Positions 1-8,379 of a stretch of 49,017 nucleotides of DNA are shown here, piece after piece; positions within the stretch are counted from its first letter, which is position 1; each line of letters starts with the position of its first letter. The position numbers and the translations under genes were made by a program. The notes below the pieces were generated by a model that saw only the letters and a list, made by a program, of their open reading frames with translations, made no database searches and had not been told where the DNA came from. The stretch comes from Marivita sp. (lineage in GTDB: Bacteria; Pseudomonadota; Alphaproteobacteria; Rhodobacterales; Rhodobacteraceae). The stretch lies in contig NZ_JAIPUS010000024.1 of assembly GCF_020055675.1 (NCBI RefSeq), positions 1 to 49,017 of the forward strand, written 5' to 3'.

Positions 1-3
1 TAG

Positions 4-80
4 TGGCGGACCGAGGAGGATTCGAACCCCCGACCCCCTGATTCGTAGTCAGGTACTCTATCCAGCTGAGCTATCGGTCC
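4..80 (-). tRNA. tRNA-Arg (anticodon ACG)
   Basis: Read on the minus strand, the 77 nt fold as a full cloverleaf. The acceptor arms are GGACC and GGTCC, the D arm is AGCTCAGCTGGATAGAG, the anticodon stem CCTGA/TCAGG encloses the loop CTACGAA, and the T arm contains GGTTCGAATCC. The 3' CCA is encoded. The loop centre is ACG, which becomes ICG after A34 deamination and reads CGU/CGC/CGA arginine codons. The deaminase for this step, tadA, is in this same window at 32922. Confidence 0.97.
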
Positions 81-149
81 ACGGCGTGGGAGATAGACCC
101 GGCGCGGGAGTGATGCAAGTGCAAAATCCGGGAATCTTCCTGTCGGCGG

Positions 150-1541
150 TCACTGCCCGGTGATCAGCTCGCCCATCGGCAGACAGATGCGGAACCGGCT
201 GCCGGTCTCATCGCTGTCGAGCAGGGTCAGCGTGCCGCCGTGGCCGCGCACCAGTTCTTCTGCAATCGCGAGCCCCAGCCCCGATCCCCCCTTTCGCGCG
301 CCGCCATGGAAGGGCTGGAACAGGTGTTCCCTCGCCTTGGGCGGCAGGCCCGGCCCGGTGTCGATCACGTCGATATACCAGACATCGTCCTCGGCATGGG
401 CCGCGATGTTGATCTCGCCGGGGTCGCCGGTTCCGACAATCGCCTGCCGCGCATTGCGCACGAGGTTCGACAGCACCCGGTGCATCTGCTCCGGATCGGC
501 GCGCACCATCAGGTTGCCGGGCACGTCCTCGCTCAGGCTCAGGTCGAAATCGCCGATGGCCAGCCGTTCGCTGTCCAGCACGTCCGACACCAGCTCCCCG
601 AGGTTCACCAGCGTCAGCGCCGGCGCCGGCTCCTCCGCGCGGCCGAACGCCAGCGTGCTTTCGCAAAGCGACACCGCCCGCTTGATCGAATTGACCAGCT
701 TGGGGGCCATCCGTTTCACCGCCGGGTCCTCGCTCATCTCGATCCGGTCGGTGAAAAGCTGCGCCGAGGTCAGGATATTGCGCAGATCGTGGCTCACCCG
801 CGCCACGGCGCCGCCCAGTTGGGCCAGACGTTCTTTCTGCCTGAGCGCCTGGGTCAACTGTGTCTCCAGGCTTTGCAGCGCCTCCTCCGCCTCGCGCAGC
901 TCGGTGACGCTGGCCGATGGCTGGATGATCCGCCGCGTGTCTTCGGGCGCTTCGGCATAGCTCTGCATATGCCCCACAACCCCCTTGATCGGCTTGACCA
1001 GAAGCACCCGCACCGCGAGGAACAAGAGCCCCGCCGTGACAACCGAGATCACCGCTGACAACAGCAGAATACGCACGCCGTAATCGATCATCGCGGCGCG
1101 CAACCCGGTTGTCTCCAGGGTGATCTCGATCAGCTCCCCGCCATCGCGGAACGGGTTGCCGATCACCCGGATCACCTCCGGCCCGGGCGCGGCCAGGCGC
1201 AGCATGGAGTCCCGGATCAGCGTCCACGCGCTCGCCTCGCGCAGGTCGAAGGTGGCGTCCACTTCCGCCGGCATCGGCGAGGACAGCACCAGCTGCCGCA
1301 GTTCATTGCGCCGCAGCACGACGTTGAACACGCCGGCATTGAGCAACAGCTCTTCTTCCAGTTCGGGATCGATCATGTCATCCGCCAACAGGGCGAGCGA
1401 CGCGATTTGCGCCCGCTCCAGCCGGTTGAGCAGGAAATCCTCCCGGTAGCGCGCGACCGAGGGCACGAAGATCAGGATTTCCGCCAGCATGACAAAGACG
1501 GTTGTCAGGATCAGGAATCGACCGGACAGGGTGTTGATCAT
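150..1541 (-). CDS. Orphan membrane sensor histidine kinase
   Basis: 463-residue two-component sensor kinase. Membrane segments at about 9-29 and 155-178 flank a roughly 125-residue periplasmic sensor region. A HAMP-like linker follows (about 180-225), then a HisKA domain with phospho-acceptor His251 (VSHDLRN) and a HATPase_c domain with an N box (Asn363), a G1 box (DTGPG, 394-398) and a G2 box (GGSGLGLAI, 418-426). All catalytic boxes are intact. No response regulator is adjacent: downstream lies only tRNA-Arg. The gene follows the disulfide oxidoreductase by 36 bp on the same strand, so it may be the last gene of the TVP38-oxidoreductase unit. The signal sensed cannot be told from sequence; a redox or envelope signal is only suggested by the neighbours. 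Confidence 0.9.
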   Translation of the reverse strand: MINTLSGRFLILTTVFVMLAEILIFVPSVARYREDFLLNRLERAQIASLALLADDMIDPELEEELLLNAGVFNVVLRRNELRQLVLSSPMPAEVDATFDLREASAWTLIRDSMLRLAAPGPEVIRVIGNPFRDGGELIEITLETTGLRAAMIDYGVRILLLSAVISVVTAGLLFLAVRVLLVKPIKGVVGHMQSYAEAPEDTRRIIQPSASVTELREAEEALQSLETQLTQALRQKERLAQLGGAVARVSHDLRNILTSAQLFTDRIEMSEDPAVKRMAPKLVNSIKRAVSLCESTLAFGRAEEPAPALTLVNLGELVSDVLDSERLAIGDFDLSLSEDVPGNLMVRADPEQMHRVLSNLVRNARQAIVGTGDPGEINIAAHAEDDVWYIDVIDTGPGLPPKAREHLFQPFHGGARKGGSGLGLAIAEELVRGHGGTLTLLDSDETGSRFRICLPMGELITGQ

Positions 1542-1577
1542 GCAGGCACCCGCGCCACCGCACGCGCCGACATCATG

Positions 1578-2996
1578 TCAGGGCAACCATTTCTGAACAA
1601 ACCCAACAACTTTCTTCACCATGTCGCTTTCGAACAACCGAGGCGAGAAATACGCCCCCGCCGCCCGCTTGTTAAGCTCCCCGATGGTCGGATACGGCGC
1701 AACCATATTGGCGACCTCGCTCATCTTCATCTTGTTGGCGATCACCAATGCCCAGAGATTGATCAACTCGCCCGCCTGCTCCCCGGCGATCGACACGCCG
1801 ACAGCGCGCCCGCGCACCACCATAACCTTGATCAGACCGCGCGTCTTGCGTTCGGCAATGGCGCGGTCATTGTGATGAAAGGGAAACCGCACAATTTCGG
1901 TTTTGTTCCCATGCAGTTTGCGCGCCTCGGCCTCGGTCAGTCCGACCTGCGCCAGCTCGGGCTGCGTATAGGTCACCCAGGGTATGTGCCGCGTGCTGGC
2001 CTTTGACGGCAAACCAAACAGGATCGACCGGATCACGACGCTTGCATGATACCCCGCCACATGGGTGAATTGCAGCCCCCCGGCCACGTCGCCAATCGCA
2101 TGGACGCGGCGGTTGCTGGTGCGCAGCCGGTCATCCACCTCGATCCCCGAACGCGTTGTCCGCACCCCGGCGGCCTCCAGGTCCAGCGCGTCTGTATTGG
2201 CCCGCCGCCCCACGGCGACCAGCAAATGCGACCCCGAAAAGACCCGGCCATCCTCCACCTCGATCTCGATCGCGCCATCCGTCCCGCGCACCGCGCCGGC
2301 CTTGGCGCCCTCGACGATCTCAAGACCCTCTTCGCGCAACGCATCAAGCACGATATCCGCCATTTCGGGATCGTCCTTGCCCAGCGCACGGTCGCCCTCG
2401 ATCACGGTCACTTTCGATCCCAGCCGCAAATGCGCCTGCGCCATTTCCATGCCGATCGGACCGCCCCCGATGATCAACAGGTGGTCGGGGCGGTCGCGCA
2501 GGTCCCAAAGCGTCTCGTTGGTCAGATAGGGCACATCCGCCAACCCCGGGATCGGCGGCACGACAGGCGATGATCCGGTGGCCAGAACGATCCGCCGCGC
2601 CTCGATCCGATAGGCTCCGGCCTCGACCACCCTGTCCGACACGAAGCGCCCGTAGTCCCGGATCACCCGCACGCCCAACCCCTCGAACCTCTCCTGGCTG
2701 TCCATCGGTTCGATCTGCGCGATCACCTCCGCCACGTGGTCCTTGGCCGCCGCGTAATCCACATCCGGCGCAACCCCGGCAATGCCATAGCAGTCGGCAT
2801 GGCGCATCGAATGCGCCACCTTGCCCGACGCGATCAGCGCCTTCGACGGCACACAGCCGTAATTGAGGCAATCTCCCCCCATTTCATGTGCTTCGAGCAG
2901 GACAACGCTGGCCCCCATCTGCACAGCACCCGCCGCAACCGAAAGCCCGCCCGAGCCTGCGCCGATCACCAGAACATCCGTCTTGATCGTGTCCAT
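1578..2996 (-). CDS. MerA/dihydrolipoamide dehydrogenase-like FAD oxidoreductase
   Basis: 472-residue class I pyridine nucleotide-disulfide oxidoreductase. It has an FAD-binding GAGSGG motif at 12-17, a redox-active pair Cys43/Cys48 (GGDCLNYGCVPSK), a second Rossmann fold GGGPIG near 178, and a C-terminal dimerisation domain. The HxxHPT catalytic motif of true lipoamide dehydrogenases is replaced by APYPT with Tyr at about 435. That recalls the Tyr of mercuric reductase, but the C-terminal Cys pair of MerA is absent. It is therefore neither a standard Lpd nor a classical MerA, and the substrate is unknown. Its start lies 4 bp after the TVP38-family stop, so the two are likely translationally coupled. 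Fusions of these two families are known in other bacteria, which suggests a joint membrane-redox function. Confidence 0.88.
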   Translation of the reverse strand: MDTIKTDVLVIGAGSGGLSVAAGAVQMGASVVLLEAHEMGGDCLNYGCVPSKALIASGKVAHSMRHADCYGIAGVAPDVDYAAAKDHVAEVIAQIEPMDSQERFEGLGVRVIRDYGRFVSDRVVEAGAYRIEARRIVLATGSSPVVPPIPGLADVPYLTNETLWDLRDRPDHLLIIGGGPIGMEMAQAHLRLGSKVTVIEGDRALGKDDPEMADIVLDALREEGLEIVEGAKAGAVRGTDGAIEIEVEDGRVFSGSHLLVAVGRRANTDALDLEAAGVRTTRSGIEVDDRLRTSNRRVHAIGDVAGGLQFTHVAGYHASVVIRSILFGLPSKASTRHIPWVTYTQPELAQVGLTEAEARKLHGNKTEIVRFPFHHNDRAIAERKTRGLIKVMVVRGRAVGVSIAGEQAGELINLWALVIANKMKMSEVANMVAPYPTIGELNKRAAGAYFSPRLFESDMVKKVVGFVQKWLP

Positions 2997-3000
2997 GGTC

Positions 3001-3735
3001 CTACAGCCCTTTCTTGCCGCGCACGGCTTTCAACAGGATCGGCAGCGCCGCCAACAGGCACAGACCCAGGATCGGCAACAGGATATGCGGCGCGAAAATG
3101 ATCCCCAGATCGGGCGTTTCGCCCCGGGCGAAAACTTCACCCAGCCCGGCGCCGACCGACGTATAGACGATGGCACCCGGAATGATGCCCAGAAAGGTCG
3201 ACACGAAAAAGCGGTACAGCGGCACATTCACCAGCGCAGGTACGATATTGGCCGCGAAGAACGGCACGGCCGGGACAAGCCGAATCAGGAAAAGCATGGA
3301 CCACTGGTTCTTGTCGATCCCGTCCTTGATCCTGCGGACCATGCCCTCGCCTGCCCCCATCTTCGCGGCCAGCCGATCCCCGAGACCAAGGCGCGCTGCA
3401 AGGAAAATCAGTGTCGCGCCAAGGGTTGCCGACAATACATTGAACAACACCCCCGGAAACAGGCCGAACAGGAAGCCACCGGTCAAAGTCCCGATGGTTG
3501 CGCCGGGCAGGGAAAACCCGACAATCGCCACATAGGCCAACATGAAAAGGCCCGCGGTCAGCAGGTAATTGTTGTCTCGAAACGCCTCCAGCGCTTCGCG
3601 ATTGGCCGCCAGGGTTTGGAAACTCAGCGTATCGCGCAGCGTGAACGCCCCGATCAGCGCGACCGCGCCAATCGTCACCAGGGGCGCATGGCGCTTCCAG
3701 GCCGGTTTGTCTTGGATATCCGTCATATCTGCCAT
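3001..3735 (-). CDS. TVP38/TMEM64 family membrane protein
   Basis: 244-residue polytopic membrane protein of the VTT (SNARE-associated, DedA-related) superfamily. Hydrophobic helices start at about residue 15. The family core runs through a Gly-rich reentrant stretch (PGATIGTLTGGFLFG) and the conserved RLVPAVPFF motif, then GIIPGAIVYTSVGAGLG. VTT/DedA proteins are linked to lipid scrambling and membrane homeostasis; the exact role of bacterial TVP38 proteins is unsettled. It is the first gene of a minus-strand unit with the disulfide oxidoreductase (4 bp gap) and possibly the sensor kinase. Confidence 0.87.
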   Translation of the reverse strand: MADMTDIQDKPAWKRHAPLVTIGAVALIGAFTLRDTLSFQTLAANREALEAFRDNNYLLTAGLFMLAYVAIVGFSLPGATIGTLTGGFLFGLFPGVLFNVLSATLGATLIFLAARLGLGDRLAAKMGAGEGMVRRIKDGIDKNQWSMLFLIRLVPAVPFFAANIVPALVNVPLYRFFVSTFLGIIPGAIVYTSVGAGLGEVFARGETPDLGIIFAPHILLPILGLCLLAALPILLKAVRGKKGL

Positions 3736-4095
3736 GTCCTATCGGCCCAAGCAGGCCACCTCCGATTTCATTGCACTGCCTGGGGCAGAACATGACGCTT
3801 GCGGCACGCGGGCAACACCCGCATCACGACCGCTTGATCACGCACGCCGGGCTGCGTGAGGATTTGCACCCTCCGCGCCCGGCCTGCGCCCGGACTGAAA
3901 CATTCCGGCGCGCTCAGCGGCCCGAATATTGCAGATCATGTCACCGGCACACGTCGCCGTGCACGATATTTCACTCCGGACCCGCGATAAACACCCGGCC
4001 TGTCCGGGATTCGCGCCCGCAAGCGCATGACGGTTGCCGCGCATCTTGCACGCGCAACGCGCCCGGAAATTCTCCCCGATTGGCTTTGACAGCGT
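3736..4095. other. Intergenic stretch between divergent TVP38 gene and rpmH
   Basis: 360 bases upstream of the rpmH promoter. Open frames cross it on both strands, but none has a ribosome site, a family resemblance or consistent codon use. It should contain the promoter of the minus-strand TVP38 unit, though I could not place it. Confidence 0.5.
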
Positions 4096-4124
4096 TTGAC
4101 AAGCCATCGCCACCTGCCTATAGC
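4096..4124 (+). promoter_or_regulatory. Promoter of rpmH-rnpA-yidD
   Basis: A perfect -35 TTGACA (4096-4101), a 17-bp spacer and a -10-like TATAGC (4119-4124) match a housekeeping sigma-70 promoter. Transcription would start near 4131, leaving a leader of about 60 nt before rpmH. A second TTGACA at 4086-4091 overlaps just upstream but lacks a matching -10. Confidence 0.8.
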
Positions 4125-4189
4125 ACGGGCTTCGAATAACGCCGGTGGCATCGACTGCGCACCGGACCGACAAGACGGAGTAGGACGCG

Positions 4190-4324
4190 ATGAAACGCAC
4201 CTTTCAACCTTCGAACCTGGTACGCAAGCGGCGTCACGGGTTCCGTTCGCGCATGGCCACCAAGGCCGGTCGCAAGATCCTGAATGCGCGCCGCGCCCGT
4301 GGCCGGAAGTCGCTGAGCGCGTAA
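4190..4324 (+). CDS. rpmH: 50S ribosomal protein L34
   Basis: 44-residue highly basic L34, starting [19 protein letters not shown] and carrying the family signature [20 protein letters not shown]. It is the full usual length. A GGAG ribosome site (4177-4180) sits 9 nt before the ATG, and a strong promoter lies 66 bp upstream. It is followed after 29 bp by rnpA, the conserved bacterial arrangement. L34 is a late-assembling protein of the large ribosomal subunit. Confidence 0.98.
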   Translation: MKRTFQPSNLVRKRRHGFRSRMATKAGRKILNARRARGRKSLSA

Positions 4325-4353
4325 GCGTCCGGCGTCCCAAGACAAATATCGAC

Positions 4354-4758
4354 ATGACACCGCCGAAGTCCTCCTTGCATCCAGGGGGAAACGCATCTTC
4401 GGCGGTTTCTGTGTGCGCGCCCGTTACTGTTCTGCGCCGCCGCGCCGATTTCCTGCGCGCCGCACGCGCCCTGCGTCGCGGCACCAACGGAATGCTGGTG
4501 CAGGCCCGCGATCGCGGTGACGATGACCCCACGATTCGCGTCGGCTATACCTGTTCGCGCAAGATCGGCAACGCCGTGGCCCGTAACCGCGCCAAGCGGC
4601 GCCTGCGCGCCGTGGTCGCCGAGGCGCTTCTGCCCGGTGCCCGGCCCGGCTGGGATTATGTGCTGGTCGGACGGCCCGGGGTGACGCTCGACCGGCCCTT
4701 TGCCGATCTCACGGGCGACCTGCGCTACGCGCTGCGCAAACTCCACGCCGCCTCATGA
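4354..4758 (+). CDS. rnpA: Ribonuclease P protein component
   Basis: 134-residue basic protein with the RnpA signature RNRAKRRLR (RNR motif) and the upstream [16 protein letters not shown] block. It is the protein cofactor of RNase P, which removes tRNA 5' leaders. The reading frame is open well upstream, but the ATG at 4354 gives the usual length and lies 29 bp after rpmH; an in-frame GTG a few codons later cannot be excluded. The 3' end overlaps yidD by ATGA, indicating coupled translation. Confidence 0.93.
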   Translation: MTPPKSSLHPGGNASSAVSVCAPVTVLRRRADFLRAARALRRGTNGMLVQARDRGDDDPTIRVGYTCSRKIGNAVARNRAKRRLRAVVAEALLPGARPGWDYVLVGRPGVTLDRPFADLTGDLRYALRKLHAAS

Positions 4759-4976
4759 CTCCGCTCGCTTGGTGCCTCGCCCTTCCCATCCGTGGCTATC
4801 GCCTCGTGTTCAGCCCTTGGGTCGGCCATAATTGCCGCTACCATCCGACCTGCTCGGCCTACGCGCTCGAGGCGTTGCACAAACATGGCGGCCTCAAGGG
4901 CGGATGGCTCACCTTGCGCCGCATCGGCCGCTGCCAGCCCTGGGGCGGCTCGGGCGTGGATAATGTTCCCGACTGA
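4755..4976 (+). CDS. yidD: Membrane protein insertion efficiency factor YidD
   Basis: 73-residue YidD (Pfam family DUF37/Haemolytic). It has the pattern [27 protein letters not shown] with the conserved CRYxPTCS core, and the C-terminal [17 protein letters not shown] block (family consensus RC.P...GG.DPVP). It associates with the inner membrane and helps YidC-dependent insertion. It overlaps rnpA by 4 nt. yidC, the usual next gene, is not here: the arg genes follow on the opposite strand. Confidence 0.95.
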   Translation: MTPLAWCLALPIRGYRLVFSPWVGHNCRYHPTCSAYALEALHKHGGLKGGWLTLRRIGRCQPWGGSGVDNVPD

Positions 4977-5000
4977 CCCCGGCTGATATTGGTCCAAGTG

Positions 5001-5073
5001 GTTAATGCTTGGTAAATATGTCCCTGCAAGACATTGGAATCATTGATGCAGCCGCCGTCCCACGCGTGGGACG
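5001..5073 (-). repeat. Composite dispersed repeat, copy 1
   Basis: On the minus strand, starting 2 nt after the argF stop codon: the perfect palindrome CGTCCCACGCGTGGGACG (5073-5056), exactly 38 nt, ATTTACCA (5017-5010), 4 nt, then TTAAC (5005-5001). The same order and spacing recur at 33936-34006. The TTTA-N7-TTAA part resembles an alphaproteobacterial CtrA site (consensus TTAA-N7-TTAA). The palindrome could also act as an argF terminator stem, but no T run follows. The function is unknown. Confidence 0.75.
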
Positions 5074-5075
5074 CC

Positions 5076-6002
5076 TCAAACCCCGAGGCAATATCGCATC
5101 ACCGCCTTCTGGGCATGAAGGCGATTCTCCGCCTCGTCAAAGATTACCGATTGCGGCCCGTCCATGACCTCGGACGTGACCTCTTCGCCCCGGTGCGCCG
5201 GCAGGCAATGCATGAACAAGGCATCCCGGTTGGCATGGCGCATCAGGGCGTCATTGACCTGGTACGGCCGCAGCATGTTGTGCCGCCGCTCCTTGGCCGA
5301 CTGGGCGTCATGCATCGAAACCCAGGTGTCCGCAACAACCAGATCAGCCCCCTCCACCGCCTTCACAGGGTCCCGCTCGATCGTCACCGAAACACCGGCA
5401 TTCCGGGCCAGCCCGACGAATTCCATCTCCGGGTCCAGCTGCACTGGCCCCGTGAAGGTGAAATCGAACCCGAACTGCCCCGCAGCATGCAGGAACGACG
5501 AACAAACGTTGTTCCCGTCCCCGCACCAGACCACTTTTTTCCCCGTGATCGGCCCGCGATGCTCTTCATAGGTCATCACATCCGCCATGATCTGGCAGGG
5601 ATGGGTCCGATCGGTGAGCCCGTTGATAACCGGAACCGAGGCATGCTCGGCCATTTCCTCCAGCACCGCCTCGTCAAAGGTCCGGATCATGATCAGGTCG
5701 ACATAGCGGCTCATCACACGCGCCGTGTCCGCGATCGTCTCGCCATGCCCCAGCTGCATGTCCGAGCCCGAGAGCACCATGGTCTGCCCGCCCATCTGGC
5801 GCACACCGACATCGAACGACACCCGCGTCCGCGTCGACGGTTTCTCGAAGATCAGCGCCACCATGCGCCCGGCCAGCGGCAATTCATCATCCGGCGCCCC
5901 CTTGGGCCGCCCGGTGCGGGTTTTCTTCATCGCGATGGCCTGATCTATGACCCGCCGCAACGCCTGCGCGTCTGTTTTGTGAATATCCAGAAAATGCTTC
6001 AT
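5076..6002 (-). CDS. argF: Ornithine carbamoyltransferase
   Basis: 308-residue anabolic OTCase, condensing ornithine with carbamoyl phosphate to citrulline in arginine biosynthesis. It has the carbamoyl-phosphate motif STRTR (56-60), HPCQ (134-137) and the ornithine-binding HCLP (265-268). It is full length, cytosolic and expected to be trimeric. It follows argD on the same strand with a 10-bp gap, so the two form an arginine operon. No ARG-box-like operator was recognised. Confidence 0.96.
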   Translation of the reverse strand: MKHFLDIHKTDAQALRRVIDQAIAMKKTRTGRPKGAPDDELPLAGRMVALIFEKPSTRTRVSFDVGVRQMGGQTMVLSGSDMQLGHGETIADTARVMSRYVDLIMIRTFDEAVLEEMAEHASVPVINGLTDRTHPCQIMADVMTYEEHRGPITGKKVVWCGDGNNVCSSFLHAAGQFGFDFTFTGPVQLDPEMEFVGLARNAGVSVTIERDPVKAVEGADLVVADTWVSMHDAQSAKERRHNMLRPYQVNDALMRHANRDALFMHCLPAHRGEEVTSEVMDGPQSVIFDEAENRLHAQKAVMRYCLGV

Positions 6003-6012
6003 GCCTGCGTCC

Positions 6013-7194
6013 TCAGCCCATCGCCTCGCGAACCACGTCCGCTGCGAAATCCAGCCGGTTCACGGCCTCCGAAATCTCGTCTTCACTGATGTTGAGCGGC
6101 GGCAGCAGCCTGACCACGTGATCCGCCGCCGGCACCGTGATGACGCCACACTCATAGCCCGCCTTGACGACGTCAGCCGGCGCCACCTTGCATTTCAGCC
6201 CGATCATCAAACCGGCCCCCCGGACCTCTTCGAAGAGGTCGGGATGCGAGGAAACAAGCCCCTCCAGCTTCTGACGCAGGAACCCCGCGCGTGCATTCAC
6301 GGTGTCCAGGAAAGCCGGGTCACTGACGATATCCATCACCGCGCAGCCGACCGCGCATGCCAGGGGATTGCCGCCATAGGTCGACCCATGCGTGCCCGCC
6401 GTCATGCCCGACGCCGCCTCCTCGGTGGCCAGAACGGCCCCCAGGGGAAAGCCGCCGCCGATACCCTTGGCGACCATCATGATGTCCGGCGCCACACCGG
6501 CCCATTCATGCGCAAAAAGCCGCCCCGTCCGGGCCACACCGCATTGCACCTCGTCGAGGACAAGCAGAATGCCCTTTTCGTCGCAAAGCGCGCGCAGCCC
6601 TTTCAAGCATTGGTCAGGCAAGGGTCGTATCCCGCCCTCACCCTGCACGGGTTCAATCAGGATCGCGCCGACAGTGTCGTCGAGCGCGGCATGAAGCGCA
6701 TCATGGTCGCCCCAGCCGACATGCGTGAATCCGGGAAGGATCGGCCCGAACCCTTTGGTCATTTTCTCCGCGCCGGCGGCCGCAATCCCGGCCGAGGACC
6801 GGCCGTGAAACGACCCCTCGAAGGCCAGGATCATCGTCTTCTCGGGCTGACCCTTGTCGTGCCAATACTTGCGCACCATCTTTACTGCCAATTCGCAGGA
6901 CTCGGTGCCCGAATTGGTAAAGAACACCGTATCGGCAAAGCTCGTCGCGACCAGCTTGTCCGCCAAAGCCTGCTGCTGCGGGATCTCGTAAAGGTTCGAC
7001 ACATGCCAAAGCCTGTGCGCCTGGTCCGTCAGCGCCTGCACCAGCTGCGGATGCGCATGGCCCAACGCATTCACGGCAATGCCGGCCCCCATATCAAGAA
7101 ATCGGCGCCCGTCCGCCTCGATCAACCAGGAACCTTCACCCTTCACGAAGTGAAGCGGCGCGCGGGAATAGGTCGGCAGGACAGAGGGGATCAT
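6013..7194 (-). CDS. argD: Acetylornithine aminotransferase
   Basis: 393-residue class III PLP aminotransferase converting N-acetylglutamate semialdehyde to N-acetylornithine; it may also serve in lysine synthesis, as in other bacteria. It has the NSGTES block (94-99), LDEVQCG (213-219) and the PLP-lysine Lys243 in AKGIGGGFP. An in-frame ATG 12 codons upstream exists, but the start at 7194 has a GAGG site 6 nt before it and matches the family N terminus. It is first in the argDF unit. Confidence 0.94.
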   Translation of the reverse strand: MIPSVLPTYSRAPLHFVKGEGSWLIEADGRRFLDMGAGIAVNALGHAHPQLVQALTDQAHRLWHVSNLYEIPQQQALADKLVATSFADTVFFTNSGTESCELAVKMVRKYWHDKGQPEKTMILAFEGSFHGRSSAGIAAAGAEKMTKGFGPILPGFTHVGWGDHDALHAALDDTVGAILIEPVQGEGGIRPLPDQCLKGLRALCDEKGILLVLDEVQCGVARTGRLFAHEWAGVAPDIMMVAKGIGGGFPLGAVLATEEAASGMTAGTHGSTYGGNPLACAVGCAVMDIVSDPAFLDTVNARAGFLRQKLEGLVSSHPDLFEEVRGAGLMIGLKCKVAPADVVKAGYECGVITVPAADHVVRLLPPLNISEDEISEAVNRLDFAADVVREAMG

Positions 7195-7396
7195 GGGAAA
7201 CCTCGTTTCAAGAAGCCCAAGCCGTGCCAAGCGGCGCGGGCCAAGTCAACGGAAAGAGTGATGAATTCGGACAAAAGGTGACGGATTGCCCACAGCGCGC
7301 GGGCGACAGACGAAGATCAGGTTGCTCGTCGGATATGCGTCAACAGTGTCATAAACGCTATTTACTGCCCATCGTTGCACAAAGACAATCCCGGAT
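7195..7396. other. Intergenic region upstream of argD
   Basis: Together with the adjoining repeat this makes about 300 bases without a gene. It must hold the argDF promoter, which I could not assign. Short frames here have no ribosome site or recognisable product. Confidence 0.45.
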
Positions 7397-7465
7397 CTTC
7401 TTCTCTTTCGAAATATGCCGGGGTTTGGGGCAGAGCCCCAAGCAGATTTTTTCAAAAATCTGCTT
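7397..7465 (-). terminator. Composite hairpin and repeat downstream of truA
   Basis: Read on the minus strand from the truA side. A perfect 12-bp stem comes first (arms AAGCAGATTTTT at 7440-7451 and its complement at 7454-7465, loop of 2). Next is a small GGGGC-AGA-GCCCC stem (7427-7439), then a 22-nt motif GCATATTTCGAAAGAGAAGAAG (7418-7397) that recurs at 26471-26492 with two changes. The stem lies 33 bp after the truA stop and probably ends its transcript. The T run is inside the stem, so it is not a textbook intrinsic terminator. Confidence 0.65.
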
Positions 7466-7497
7466 GCCGCGATGCGCGACGCGCAGCGCAAATCCTG

Positions 7498-8268
7498 TCA
7501 GTTGCGGAACGGGTCATCCGGGTAACCGACACCAACCAAGTAGAGCCCCTGCGGCGGGCAAACCGGACCACAGGCCGCGCGGTCCCGCGCCTCGAGCGCG
7601 AGCTGCACATCCTCCGGCATCCACGCTCCGGCGCCGACCCGGTCCAGCGTACCCACGAAACTGCGCACCTGGTTGTGCAGAAAGGACCGCGCGCGCAGAT
7701 GGAACCGAAACTCGACGCCCCAGTCGGTCTCCAGCCGCGAGATCTCGAGCGCGTCCAGGGTTTTCACCGGCGATGCCGCCTGGCACATGGTCGAGCGGAA
7801 GGTGGTAAAGTCGTGCAGGCCGACCAGATGTTGCGCTGCCTCCTGCATTGGCTGCAGCGACAAGGGATGCCGCACCTGCCAGACCTGTCCGGCCTCAACC
7901 GTCATGGGTGCACGACGCGACACAAGACGAAAAAGATAGCGTCGCTCCGTCGCCGAAAAGCGGGCGTGCCAATCCGGCAGAACCTCCGCCGCGTCGACAA
8001 TGGCAACGGGATGGGGTTTGAGGTGATGATTCAGCGCTTCGGACAATCGAAACGCAGACCAGTCTTTTTCCAGATCGCAATGGCATACCTGGGCCCGTGC
8101 ATGCACGCCCGCATCTGTGCGACCGGCAGCCGCGATCCTGTGGTCCCCGGGTTCCAACCGGGCAAGGGCCGCCTCGATCGCACCCTGTACGGACGGCTGG
8201 TCGGCCTGCCGTTGCCAACCGGCAAAGGGCGCGCCATCATATTCGACTTTCAGGGCGTATCTTGGCAT
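7498..8268 (-). CDS. truA: tRNA pseudouridine(38-40) synthase
   Basis: 256-residue TruA, isomerising uridines 38-40 in the anticodon stem-loop. It has the N-terminal [14 protein letters not shown], the catalytic Asp52 in [11 protein letters not shown], and [15 protein letters not shown] near the C terminus. Full length. It is monocistronic as far as can be seen and divergent from ycjX, with 111 bp between the starts. Confidence 0.95.
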   Translation of the reverse strand: MPRYALKVEYDGAPFAGWQRQADQPSVQGAIEAALARLEPGDHRIAAAGRTDAGVHARAQVCHCDLEKDWSAFRLSEALNHHLKPHPVAIVDAAEVLPDWHARFSATERRYLFRLVSRRAPMTVEAGQVWQVRHPLSLQPMQEAAQHLVGLHDFTTFRSTMCQAASPVKTLDALEISRLETDWGVEFRFHLRARSFLHNQVRSFVGTLDRVGAGAWMPEDVQLALEARDRAACGPVCPPQGLYLVGVGYPDDPFRN

Positions 8269-8379
8269 GCTGTCGGCTTAGCCCGAGGCAATCCGTCACA
8301 CAATCCCCCGGCGTTGCACTGGTATGTCGCGCCTTGGACCTTTATCTCTGGCCGCAAGACAAAAGAACGAGGCCCAGAC

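Noticed and set aside
3771-4200. Overlapping 120-codon frames on both strands before rpmH
   Set aside because: No ribosome sites, implausible composition, and they overlap the well-defined rpmH promoter.
7375-8379. Long N-terminal extension of YcjX
   Set aside because: The frame runs antisense through truA. A GTG at 8380 with a GAGG site gives the family length.
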